From Euglena gracilis (lineage: Eukaryota > Euglenida > Euglenophyceae > Euglenales), in NCBI GenBank assembly GCA_039621445.1, contig CP154954.1, positions 43,689,847 to 43,753,846 on the forward strand: DNA of 64,000 nt, read 5' to 3'. Position 1 is the stretch's first letter; each line of letters starts with the position of its first letter. The notes under the pieces are model-generated. The model ran no database searches. It worked only from the letters and a program-made list of their open reading frames with translations, and was not told the DNA's origin. This document shows, piece by piece, positions 45,199 through 55,300 of this stretch. The translations under genes and the position numbers were made by a program.

Positions 45199-45400
45199 CT
45201 TGTCTAAGCACCACCCTTGTCTAAGCACCACCCCCCCGGTTCTTACCCATCTTTTTAAAGGTCATCGTCACGGAGAGGTTTATGTTGTGTGCATTTTTAA
45301 GGGAAATTTTTCAAAGATTTCGAAATTTCTGCAACTTCTGGGACCTGATTTGGTGAGGTATTGTTGATTTCTGCATCCAAATGTGTGTAAGTTCAACAGT
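45199..45400. repeat. Dispersed ~200-bp repeat, copy 2
   Basis: Second copy of the repeat at 37847-38045, highly similar through TTCTGCATCCAAATGTGTGT AAGTTCAA. The high identity of two non-coding copies 7 kb apart suggests recent duplication or transposition. Confidence 0.75.
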
Positions 45401-45812
45401 GGACCTCCAATATGGTGCCCACCCGCAGATTTAAAAGCAATAGGCCTTTTTGTTGCTAGATACAGCAATGGGTCTATTTGTTGGGGGAAATGTGTCTGTT
45501 TGTGGTGCGGGATTGGGGGTGGGAGGACTACACCTGCATTCATGAATGTGGTGTGCTGGCCTACACCCATTGCTGTGATGTGGTGTTTCTTTTTCACCGG
45601 AAACCCGGAAAGCAGATATGAATAGCGGGCACCACATTCGCACACAGGCACTTGCCGTCTGGTGGCGTGGAGACGGTTGCATGCGCACTCAGTGAGTCTC
45701 CCCCTGCCCCTGCACCGCATCCGGGGGTGTGGTGTGGGTGGCTGCCGGCTTGCCCACCCCCCCCTTCTGACCCTCAGTCCTCCCTCCCCCCCAGGCTAAC
45801 CAGGCCCCCGCC

Positions 45813-47154
45813 ATGCCGACCCATTCCCACCACCCCAGCTACACGGGCTTCGACCGGTCCACCAGCCACCGCCACACGCTCATCGACAGCGCGGTGCTGG
45901 AGGCGCTGCCGCAGAACCCGCAGGAGGACATCGTGCCCGTGTTCATTGAGGTGCCGTTCGGGATGGGGGCTCGCCGTGCCACCGAGAGCAGGCAGGTTGT
46001 CTTTGGGGCATGGACCGACGTTGAGTGGCATGGAGTGGTCCCCCGGGTCCCGGGTGGTTGGAACATACTTGGTTCTTGGTAGGTTCCCTTCCCATGCTTT
46101 CCGGGGTCTGCCCTCCCCATTTATGGGATGGGTCTTACCAATTTTCTTTGGGGTGTGTTACAATTTGGAAAGAGCACAGAACAGCCAAGCCCAAAGAGGG
46201 GAATTGATCTTCAAGTTGAGGAATGTATTGCAACGGCGCCACCCTTGGCCAACCAAAGCAAAAAGCAATGAAATAAGAGCTCCTCAGACCAGAAGCCCAA
46301 GGGTTGGGGGACCCTCCTCCCCTTTGCACCGCCGGCCCCCCCGGTGACCCCCAACAAGTACGAGCTGGAGAAGGACTGGGGCCTGCTGACCCTGGACCGC
46401 GTCCTGCACAGCTCCGTGTTCTACCCCGGGGACTACGGCTTCGTCCCCAACACCCTGTGCGGCGATGGCGACCCTTCGAGGTCACTGCTGGCCAACTCGC
46501 TGGCCACTTGGGGTGAATAAACCCTCCCCCAAATAATTCCCCCCCAAAATCCCCCCCCCCTCGGGGTCCTTCGCCAACCAAGTTGATATTCGGGCCGACA
46601 ACCCGGATTTTGCCCTGAGAATGTGGGTAAAAAAATCAATTTCTGACATTGGGTTACAAATAAAATCGATTTTTCTGGATCATCTGGCCTGCAAAAAAAA
46701 ATGCTAAATGTCGCAAGACAGCAATAAATGACCCCAAGGGTGATCATGGATGCTATTTTGGGTTCTATGGGACCTCTAAAATTTTCGAAAATTTTGGGAG
46801 CTCTTACCCCCCAAATAATCCCCCCCCCTCTTGGCTGGGACTCTGGACAAAAAATAATATTTGGGGTACTATTTCGGTGCGGGGTTTACCTCATTTGCTG
46901 GACATTTTCTGCTTGTTGGTACCCTGTCTTTTTTTGTATTTCTCATTCATTTTTTTTTTGACAGCTTTGCAGGTTGAATCCTCTGCATTATTCTGTATGA
47001 AAGCTCAATCATTTCCGGAAACTGGAGGGACATTCCACAGAAGCTTATGTCTCAAAACCTTTTTTGAATATGTCTTTTTTTTAACACCATTTTTGCAAAA
47101 CTAAATGATACCCAAACGGTAATCTTATTTTTGTCCTGAACACGCACACGCACG

Positions 47155-47190
<36 letters not shown>

Positions 47191-48214
47191 CAGTGAAAAC
47201 TGCTGCTATGCACTCCCGGCCAGCGGCTCCGTTGAGCGGTGCCCTCGCTGCCAATCGACGTGCTCATCCTGTCCAACTACCCCCTGACGCCGGGCGTCGT
47301 GGCGGATGCCCGCATCATCGGAGTGATGGACATGGAGGACGAGAAGGGGCAGGGCCAGGCCCCTGGGCCCTGTGCAGGAACCCTCCCTTTTTAACGGGAG
47401 ACTCCCCTCCCCTCCGTCCACACCAGTGCCACTTCTCTGCGACGTGATGGGTCCCCGTTCCCCCCTCACCCACTGTCCCCCCTCACCCATTGTCCCCAAC
47501 AACCCCCAACAACAACCCTAACATTCAGCGGTGCGTAGCCCGGTGGGTGGTCAGGGCCTTGCCTGCCCGGGACCAGAAGCTGCTGGCGGTGGTACACAAG
47601 GACCCCCGCTCCGACAAGATCCGGGACCTGCCCGATCTCCCGCCCAGGGCCCGGACCCCCGCCGAAAGCGCCGGCTTTCCCCTCGCTGCGTCCTGCACCT
47701 GCTTCTACCACCAGAGGAAGAAGTGGGACCATTTGCAAACCATTTGAAATCTGAGGTCCGACAATTCCTCCGATGTGCCTGCTTGGGCAGGCACCCCAAG
47801 GCACCCAGATCCGACGTCTGGGAGGGGTTGAGCACCCACCAAAAGTGCCTGGCACCCTGGCGCCAAAGGCGCTGAAAGACCAGAAAAGGCCCATTTTGAA
47901 ATATTTTGGCCCACGACCAGGCAGCCACCGATCCCCCCCCTCAGGGGGAAGTGCCTGCCGGCCCGCAGGCACTCTGACCCCCCCCCCCAGTGTTGGGCGA
48001 ATGCAGTCTGCTCCAGCCCCCCCCCCCCCTGCCCATCCTGCCCTGCCGGCGTCACACCGCATGCGGGAGATCCAGCACTTCTTCGCCAACTACAAGCGGC
48101 TGGAGTCCAAGCCCGGCCACGTGAAGTGGGCCAAGGTGAGCGGCTTCCACGGCCGCGAGCGAGCCCTGCAGGACCTCCGCGACTCCCGCCAGATGTACCT
48201 CGCCCGCCGCCCTT
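45813..48214 (+). CDS. Inorganic pyrophosphatase domain A
   Basis: Family I soluble pyrophosphatase (PPi + H2O to 2 Pi), bacterial-length type. Exons: 45813-~45962 (possible start MPTHSHHPSYTGF; contains DIVPVFIEVP), ~46340-46474 (PNKYELEKDWGLLTLDRVLH, FYPGDYGF, GDGDP), ~47253-47352 (DVLILSNYPLTPGVVADARI, MEDEKGQ), 47571-47641 (DQKLLAVVHKDP) and 48051-48214 (REIQHFFANYKRLE). In E. coli numbering the residues E20, K29, E31, R43, Y51, Y55, D65, D67, D70, D97, D102, K104 and Y141-K142 are all present. The D102-x-K104 pair is created only by splicing out 47353-47570, strong support for that intron. The intron between exons 1 and 2 is unresolved. A stop follows at 48214-48216 unless the intron 48215-49203 is used. 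Confidence 0.8.
47353..47570 (+). other. Nonconventional intron, CAGGC/GCCTG
   Basis: GGC + CAGGC ... GCCTG + CCCGG. Exact 3/5 register; removal restores the metal-binding MEDEKGQ-DQKLLAVV segment in frame. Confidence 0.85.
47642..48050 (+). other. Nonconventional intron, CAGGGC/GCCCTG
   Basis: GCC + CAGGGC (47645-47650) ... GCCCTG (48040-48045) + CCGGC. Removal gives DLPDLP-SHRMREIQHFF in frame. The interior includes GTGCCTGCTTGGGCAGGCAC, the palindrome of the MITE at 3371-3795. Confidence 0.82.
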
Positions 48215-48419
48215 GACAGCCTTCCTGAAACCCCGCCCCCGGAAGTGGTTGTCACCCTGGCGAGGCTATAACCTGCCCTTTCGGAAGTTGCCACGGGGGT
48301 CTGTATTGGCTAACTTGTCATGGCGAGGAAGGATCCATTAGGGTCAGGATTTGCCCCCCTTGCGGTAACAACTGCCCAAGGACAAGCCTAATCGGGTCCT
48401 GTGGACCTGGTGAGTGGCA

Positions 48420-48900
48420 ATCCCCCCCCCGGACAGTTGACGCCCCCGGGAAAATTGACGGCCCCCGGGCAATTGTCACCCCTAGCTGTGCCGGCCAATT
48501 TGTCACCCCGGGAAATTGTCACCCCCCTCCGTGCTGCCCAAATCGTAACCCCCTTTTGCATTATTGCACTGTGAATTTCTTTTCGCCGACACGACTCGAT
48601 TGATCTTCTATTTCGTTACAACGTGCTGAGAACTTTCACACACAAAATAAAAAAAATGCTCTGCGCAATATCACAACCATAGCTGCATTTTTGCGCGTTC
48701 GCTTGCGTTTCAGATGGAGTGTTTGGTCATTTGGTTTTAATGTGGCTGACATGGGTGGGCAATCGACGCCCCCGGCAATTGACGCCCCTGGGCAATTGTC
48801 ACCCCCCCTCCAAATTGCCGGCCAAATTGTCACCCTGGAAAATTGTCACCCCCCTCCGTGCTGCCCAATTTGTCGCGCGACAATTGCGTGGGGGGGGGGG
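48420..48900. repeat. Degenerate CAATTGTCACCCCC repeats
   Basis: Blocks such as GGGCAATTGTCACCCC, GGGAAATTGTCACCCCCCTC and CCGTGCTGCCCAA occur twice (48420-48545 and 48755-48900). They lie in the proposed A-B intron. No gene. Confidence 0.65.
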
Positions 48901-49203
48901 CAGGTAACAACCCCCCCAAAATACGGCAATTCAAAAGTGTTTTTTTCAATGTTAAGGATTGCCGTCATGCTGGTAAGTCCTTAAAAGGCTCAAGTTGTGG
49001 GCTTGTGCCCAGTTGCTTGTCAGCTGAAGACCGGCAGCTGACAATTTTGTCAAGGTGTAATGAAAATTTTTCTGCCTTTGGTTCTCGTGTGTGTTTCATA
49101 TAATATAATAGTTTTTTTGGTGGGTTGCATGCAGTGTAATTAACACGTGCATCCTGTGTAGAAAGCCAGCTTTCTCCACCCTCATTTTTGTAGGGCTGTT
49201 CCT

Positions 49204-51844
49204 GGCAAGAGTGTGTCTGCGTCCAGCGCGGCGACCTCGAACACAAGAAGGAGGAGGAGGCCAAGAAAGGAGAGGAAGGCGCCCAAAAGAGTTGTGAACA
49301 GCTGCCAGTGGACTTCCACCACGCGCCCCGCGACCTGTTCGGCGTGACCCGCGCTGGGCAGGCCCCCCGATACGACATGTTCCCGGCCCACGGCTGGGCA
49401 AGCCATGTCGTTTGGGTGGCTCCCTCGCAGTGGAGTGGCAGGAGAGGGGCGTTTCTGCCTCGACCCCAGCCCTCTGCCTCATCTGGATAGCTTTTTTTCG
49501 TCGTTTATTTTTAAGCACTTGCAGTGGATAAACCCGCTCCTCCTGCTCGACTGTAACGTCCCAGGAGGGCCTCGCCGTGCCCGGGACATCGTGCAGGCGT
49601 ACATCGAGTGCCCTAAGGGGGCCAACAACAAGTACGAGTTCGACGAGGAGACGGGCTGCGTGCGGCTGGACCGTGTGCTGCACTCCGCGGTGTTCTACCC
49701 GTATGACTACGGCTTCATCCCACGCACCCTGTGCGGCGATGGCGACCCCCTCGACATCCTGGTGCTGTCCAGCCAGGGGGGTTGACCCTCCTCCCCAGAC
49801 CACATCAGAGACAATCAACTGTGGTTGATCTCCGGGGGGGGGGGTTGCCATGGGAGGTTGGCTCACATTTGTTTGACTGCGGCAGGGCCATCCAAGCTTC
49901 TTCATCTCAACTGACTGGTGTTTGGACTGTGGCCGGCCGCTGCCGGCTGCTTTTCCAACCAACGGGGAGACACATTTTTCTGTGTTTGGATCACCTTCGG
50001 CCGCGGCCAGCCGCAGCCAGCCAGCCGACCAATCGTTGAGCAATTGCCCAGTTGATGAGGTTGTTTGAAGGAACAGGGTTACGGTTAGGATTCTAATAAA
50101 AACAGTTGAACCTGTCTTGCTCAACGTTGTTACATTGGCCTCGGCAGGGTACACAGCAAATGCAAAGAGCCACCCAACTAGGGCAACATGGGTGGACCCG
50201 ATCGAGGCGCAAAAGGCACCGAGGGTTCTCCATGTGTATTACCCCTATTTGGGCGGTTCTTTGTGGCAACTGGTACCCAGTAGGGGCCAATTTATCAATG
50301 CAATCTGAGGGAGCTCTCTGGTTGGATTCATGTCTGGCCACGGCTGGCCGTGGCCTGCTGCAATTCCAAACATTGCATTGCCAGCAACGTCCATGGTTGG
50401 ATTTCTGGCTGGCGGCGGCAGACCGCGGCATGCCGCGGCTGCCAAATTCCAACCAGAGAAAATTTTTTTTGATCTTGGTTGGCCGTGGCCAGCCAACCAA
50501 ACACAATCTAACCTCCCACAGCCTCCCACAGCACACCTCCCGCTGATCTCCACCACATCCTCAGTTCCTTCCCAATGCTTTTCGTCATGTTTTGCGTATT
50601 CAGCAGCACAGCGGTATTTTCAAACCTCCACACATACACCCCAACCACCCACCACCCATCCACCCACCCACAGACACGTACCCACAGACCACATACACAT
50701 CCACACAGCACACAACACGCAACACACCCACCCGCCCCACCCACCTACCCCCCCCCCCTCTTTGATGTGCACAGACGCCAAAATGCACAGAACCGAACAA
50801 AAGACGGAGGCACACATTCATGCGCCTCAGCCCATTCTCAACCACAACGACTGCCCAGTGACACAACTGATGCATACCACCTCCACCCAATTTCCCCGCA
50901 CCTCGGCAAAGTGTTGGGTACCCCAGCCTCTCGAAGTCCCCCTCTGCCCCCACCTTCTCCCTCGCCCCGGGCACGGTGGCCGATGCGCGCGTCATCGGGG
51001 TGCTGGACATGGCGGACGAGAAGGGCGCCGACGCAAAGCTGCTGGCCGTGGTCCACCAGGACCCCCGCTTCCTGGAGGTCAACGACCTGCCCCCGGTGGG
51101 GTTTAACCCCTCCCAAAACAAGACCCCATCGACTGATTTTCAGCAAAAAAACCCCAGAAAAATCAGACCACCCCCCAAAATAAGACCCTCCCAGGATTCT
51201 TGAAAGAATTTGAAAGGCAAACTCCCTCAATTTGTGAAAATGCCCCAAAATGGGCGCTTTTTGTTTTAGTTTTCGTTTGCCATTTTTCATTGGTTGAGTT
51301 TGGCATTTTCGAGAAATTTTCCGCCCATTGCCAAAAATCGTGCAGCTTTGACTATTTTGACTGTACAGCTTTGACTAGTCTTGGACTCTCCCGCGGGAAC
51401 TCTTTTTTCTGAACGAATTTTGCAGCAAAAATAAAAAAGGGACTACCCCCCCCCCAAAATAAGACCCCTTTTGCGATTTTCAGCAACGGACCCAAAAAGA
51501 GACATTGCCAGACATCGTTTGGCAACTCTATGCTCCAGGGCATTGCTGCGTCGTGTACTCCTCCTATTGATGTCTCGTTTGGGTCTGCCCCCCCCCCCCC
51601 CCCGCATTGGAACGGGGAGGCGTGAACACAGGACCCCGCCGGGCCCCCAACGGACATCGGGGAGCACGTCAAGGTGGAGATCCAGCACTTCTTCGAGACG
51701 TACAAGTCGCTGGAGAAGGACAAGTGGTCCAAGGTGACCGGCTGGCGCAGCAAGAAGGCCGCCATCCAGGAGGTGCTCGACGCGGCCGCGACGTACGACC
51801 GCACCGCCACGGACTTCATCAACGTCCCCCGCCTGTACCACCTC
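49204..51844 (+). CDS. Inorganic pyrophosphatase domain B
   Basis: Exons: 49204-49355 ([20 protein letters not shown] linker, then [16 protein letters not shown]), 49579-49770 ([40 protein letters not shown]), 50952-51090 ([30 protein letters not shown]) and 51648-51844 ([18 protein letters not shown], then [19 protein letters not shown]). All catalytic positions listed for domain A are present. Intron 49356-49578 pairs AGGCCC with GGGCCT. Intron 51091-51647 pairs CCGGTGGGG with CCCCGCCGG (one wobble; cut ambiguous by one base). The DF..(A/V)PR motif before and after the domain looks like an inter-domain linker. Proposed entry from domain A across intron 48215-49203 (CAGCCTT / AGGGCTG) is in frame. 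Confidence 0.82.
49771..50951 (+). other. Nonconventional intron, CAGGGGGG with CCCCTCTG
   Basis: AGC + CAG ... CTG + CCCCC, exact 3/5 register, 8-bp stem with one G-T wobble (49774-49781 with 50939-50946). Removal gives [18 protein letters not shown], aligned residue for residue with LILSNYPLTPGVVADARI of domain A, which has no intron here. The interior carries a diverged hairpin-element copy at 50080-50290 and CA repeats at 50625-50740. Confidence 0.9.
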
Positions 51845-52308
51845 GGCCGAGCTGGCCCTGCCCCCCCCCCCCCCCCCCCAAGGCCCCCCAAAGCACCCCC
51901 AGGTACTCATTGGCGCACGCATGAAGGCGCCTGGACATGACTCCAGGTTGTGGGTCAGGTGCTCTCGGCGCGACCGAGTCCCTTCCACAGTTGGAAGCAA
52001 AACCAAAGCAGAGCCTAGCAAAGATGAAGATGATGGAAGAAAATGAACCAGGGCAGAATTGAACAGAAGGAAAGGAAAGAACGACCAAGCCCCCCCTCCT
52101 GAGTCTGGTGAGGGCGTGACTTCCAGACGCCAAAATGCACGTGTTTCCCTCACCATCGGGTTGGCATCGTGCCTTTTCCTCCTAATTTTCAGTGTGTGGG
52201 CGGGGTGTGTGATCACGTGGTAATTGACCAGTGGAGCTGACAATCAGTGACAATCAGTGGAGCTGCTGGCATGGGGTCGGGCAGGGACCCGCAGGGGGGC
52301 TCGCAGGG
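51845..52308 (+). other. Nonconventional intron linking PPase domains B and C
   Basis: GGC + CGAGC (51848-51852) ... GCTCG (52299-52303) + CAGGG, exact 3/5 register. Additional pairing of CCCTGCCCC with GGGCAGGG behind the tip. Removal joins NVPRLYHL to [19 protein letters not shown] in frame, fusing domains B and C. Confidence 0.75.
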
Positions 52309-55300
52309 GACATCGGGGTGGAGGCGCCAAAGGAGGTCAACGCCGTCATCGAGAACCCGAAGGGCTCTTCCAACAAGTACAAATTCAGCAAGGAGGTCGG
52401 CCTGTTGAAGCTGGACCGCGTGTTCCAGCCGCCGCCCCAACCCGCCACACCAATCTGCCTGCACTCGCCTGCAGGGTTGTACGGGAATCCCCGCAACCGG
52501 GTGGTGGGTGGGGGGGTTGGACCCACCCCCATTCTGGTGGGTCGGGGGCAAGCACCTATCGCTAAAGTGGCCTAAAATGGCCTAAAATGGCCTAAAATGG
52601 GAAATTTTTTGTTGCACAACAATTTTTTTTGTGAACAACTGTAGTCATTCAGGTAATGACTTTTGGTGTCTTTTGTCAATGTGTCCATTTTTTTTATCCC
52701 AACTAATAATAGTATCAGTCCCAAATCCACGGTCCCCAACCTTCTTTTGGAAGCTGAATTTTGAAGGTTTGGACAGTTGTGTTTTTCTTACTCCCATCTT
52801 TTTTTGGTGTGCAACGATGTCTGCTTCGCAAATAATGAAACAGTGCAAATTTGGCAAGGTGAAAAAGACAGAAAAAAATGAAAGATGTTAGAAAAAACTC
52901 AATTGGAAGAGGTGTATGCTTAATCGTTAGGTCCCGGGGATTCCTTCAAATCACGAACCATCACAATTTTGGGAATTTTCCAAAACCACAAATAATCACG
53001 CCGAATGATCAAATGACTAAACAACTACAAACAATTATGACCGATATTCTCTCCTATTTATGAACGTGTTCAGAGGGTTTTCTTTTTAGTGTTGCGTTTC
53101 TCCAAGGGGGAAACCAACCACGGAGAAGAGGAATTGTTTTGCCCTTTGATCTCTGCAATCGAAAAGGCCCCAATGGCTAAAACATTGCCAAAATCAAATT
53201 GAATTTCACCAGCGTTGGACCGAAAATCCCCAAATGACGTCTAAGGTTGGGGGTGTCTTATGGCGTGGGTGGGGTTATTTATTATTATTTGGGGGGAGGT
53301 TAAGGCTTGGGAGTCAATCTTCAGGTACCAACTTGTATGCATAACCCCCCCCCCCCAGAGTTTGGCTCCCCTCCTCCTTCCATTCAAATTTGGTTCCTTA
53401 ATTTGTCTATCTTGGCCCCAAAAAAGTTTTTTTTTCAAAAAAATTGGATTTTTTTTGTGCAAAGCCTCCTGAAAGTTTGACACTCGTGCAAACTTGCTCT
53501 CCCATCATCACGTCATAGTGGTGGTCTGTGAAATACCCGACAAAAAAGTATCCACTCATTACCCTCAATTCCCCCACCTTCTCGAGTTAAACCCCTCAAA
53601 ATTGCTCCACACACAACACACAACCTAAAACTTTGGAAAACATAGATTTTGGACCAGATGGAAAAAATATAAGCCACGTGCAGACAATGAAGATGAATTA
53701 TTCCCCCAGAAAGTCAGAAACTTCTTTTTGCGAAATCCCGCAAAATGGTATAGATTTCACAAAATACAAAAAACTGGGCGCTTCCTCGATCGCAAAAATA
53801 AAAACTTTTAATCTTTGTCCAACGTTTTTTTCTAAAAATTTTTTCATTCCCATAAATTCTTACTGTTCAGAATTCCTCTATGGGCATGAATTAAGATTTG
53901 TTGAGCCTCCCATGGTTTTGATCCAGTGTTCATGAATTTTGCATGCTTTTTTGGATGCACATTTCTCATTACTGAAAAAGAGAAGGTTCGCACACGTTAT
54001 TATGCAGTTTTTGGGACAAAAATGACGCAAAATAACGATTTTCAGAACCCCCACCTATACCTTAAAATGGCCTAAAATGGCCTTAAATGGCCTATAATGG
54101 CCTAAAATGGGGGAATTTTTGGGCTGGACTATAGGTGCTTGGTTGGGGGGGGGGGTCTGACCACCCCCTACCAGGCCTTCTCGTATTTCCGGGTCGCCGA
54201 TATTTAGGTCAAAATTTTACTTCGGCGCCTTTGGTGCCTAAGTCATTTTCTTTGCGCTGTTGCCGTGGTTGGTGGGGTCGGCCCCCCCCCCCCCCCCTCC
54301 TGGCTTTCCAGCGCAGCCCTTGCCCCCTGTCAGGTGAGGGTGCTTGGACGCCGCCACCATTGTGGTGCCCCCTCCCTCTGCCAGGCAGGGCTGATATCCC
54401 CCCCCCAAAATTGGCAGGGTGTGCCTAATTCCTGGCACCGTCTTTTCCCCCTTCCCCTCCGCCAGGTTATTTGGCCACCTCTTTCAGTGCCGGTAAGGAC
54501 TGTTTCCTTAAATTGGGGGGCCAGGGTACTGGAACCATCTTTTCTGGCTTACCCCCCTGCCAAATTATTCGGGCACTGCCAAGGACAAGGGTCCTGCCAC
54601 GTGATTTGGGGAGGTTTACTTTGGTCCCACCCCCCTTCCAGGGTTCAGGTGCAGTGTTTGTGGACAGCATCAGGCAGGATGGCCAGAACGCTGCCTTCGG
54701 TGGATGCCTGGTCGGGGCAATCATGCCACGACCAGGCATACCTTGTGGCTGGGGCGGTGGGGCCACTCCTCTGCCTTCTACCCCGGCAACTACGGCTTCA
54801 TTCCCCAGACCCTGGGCTCCGACGGCAACCCGATGGACGTCCTCATCCTCTCCTCATTCCCTCCTGGACCTCCCCATCATCTGTGATGGGTTGATTGGGG
54901 GGAGGTGGGGGTAGTGGGGGGCAAGGCGCCACCATACAATCACTTATCACTGGCCGACCCCGCCCCCCCGGGGTGGGTGGCTGGTTTTTTTTCAGAGTGA
55001 CCGACTGGTTTTTGGCCCGGACCCCCTCCCCCCCGTGGGGGTCAGCAAAAAAACCACCAAAGTTACCTGGCGCCAAAGGAGTGAAAATTTTTTGGCTTTT
55101 TTTTCATGTTTTTTTGGGTCAAATTTCCTTTGGATTCCAGAGTGGTTGACCCCCCCCCCCCCGGGTCGGTAAAAATGTAATGGGCGCCACCCCAGCGCTT
55201 TTCCTGACGCTGGGGTGCATGCAAAGTGAGCGCTAGTTTTGAAGGGGGTGGGGGAAATCTGCCCCATCCCCTTGCCCTGAGGGGAGGGGAGTTCCAAATG

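Noticed and set aside
49096-50154. A 352-codon minus-strand open frame
   Set aside because: It is antisense to PPase domain B exons and crosses two introns; a GC-rich shadow frame.
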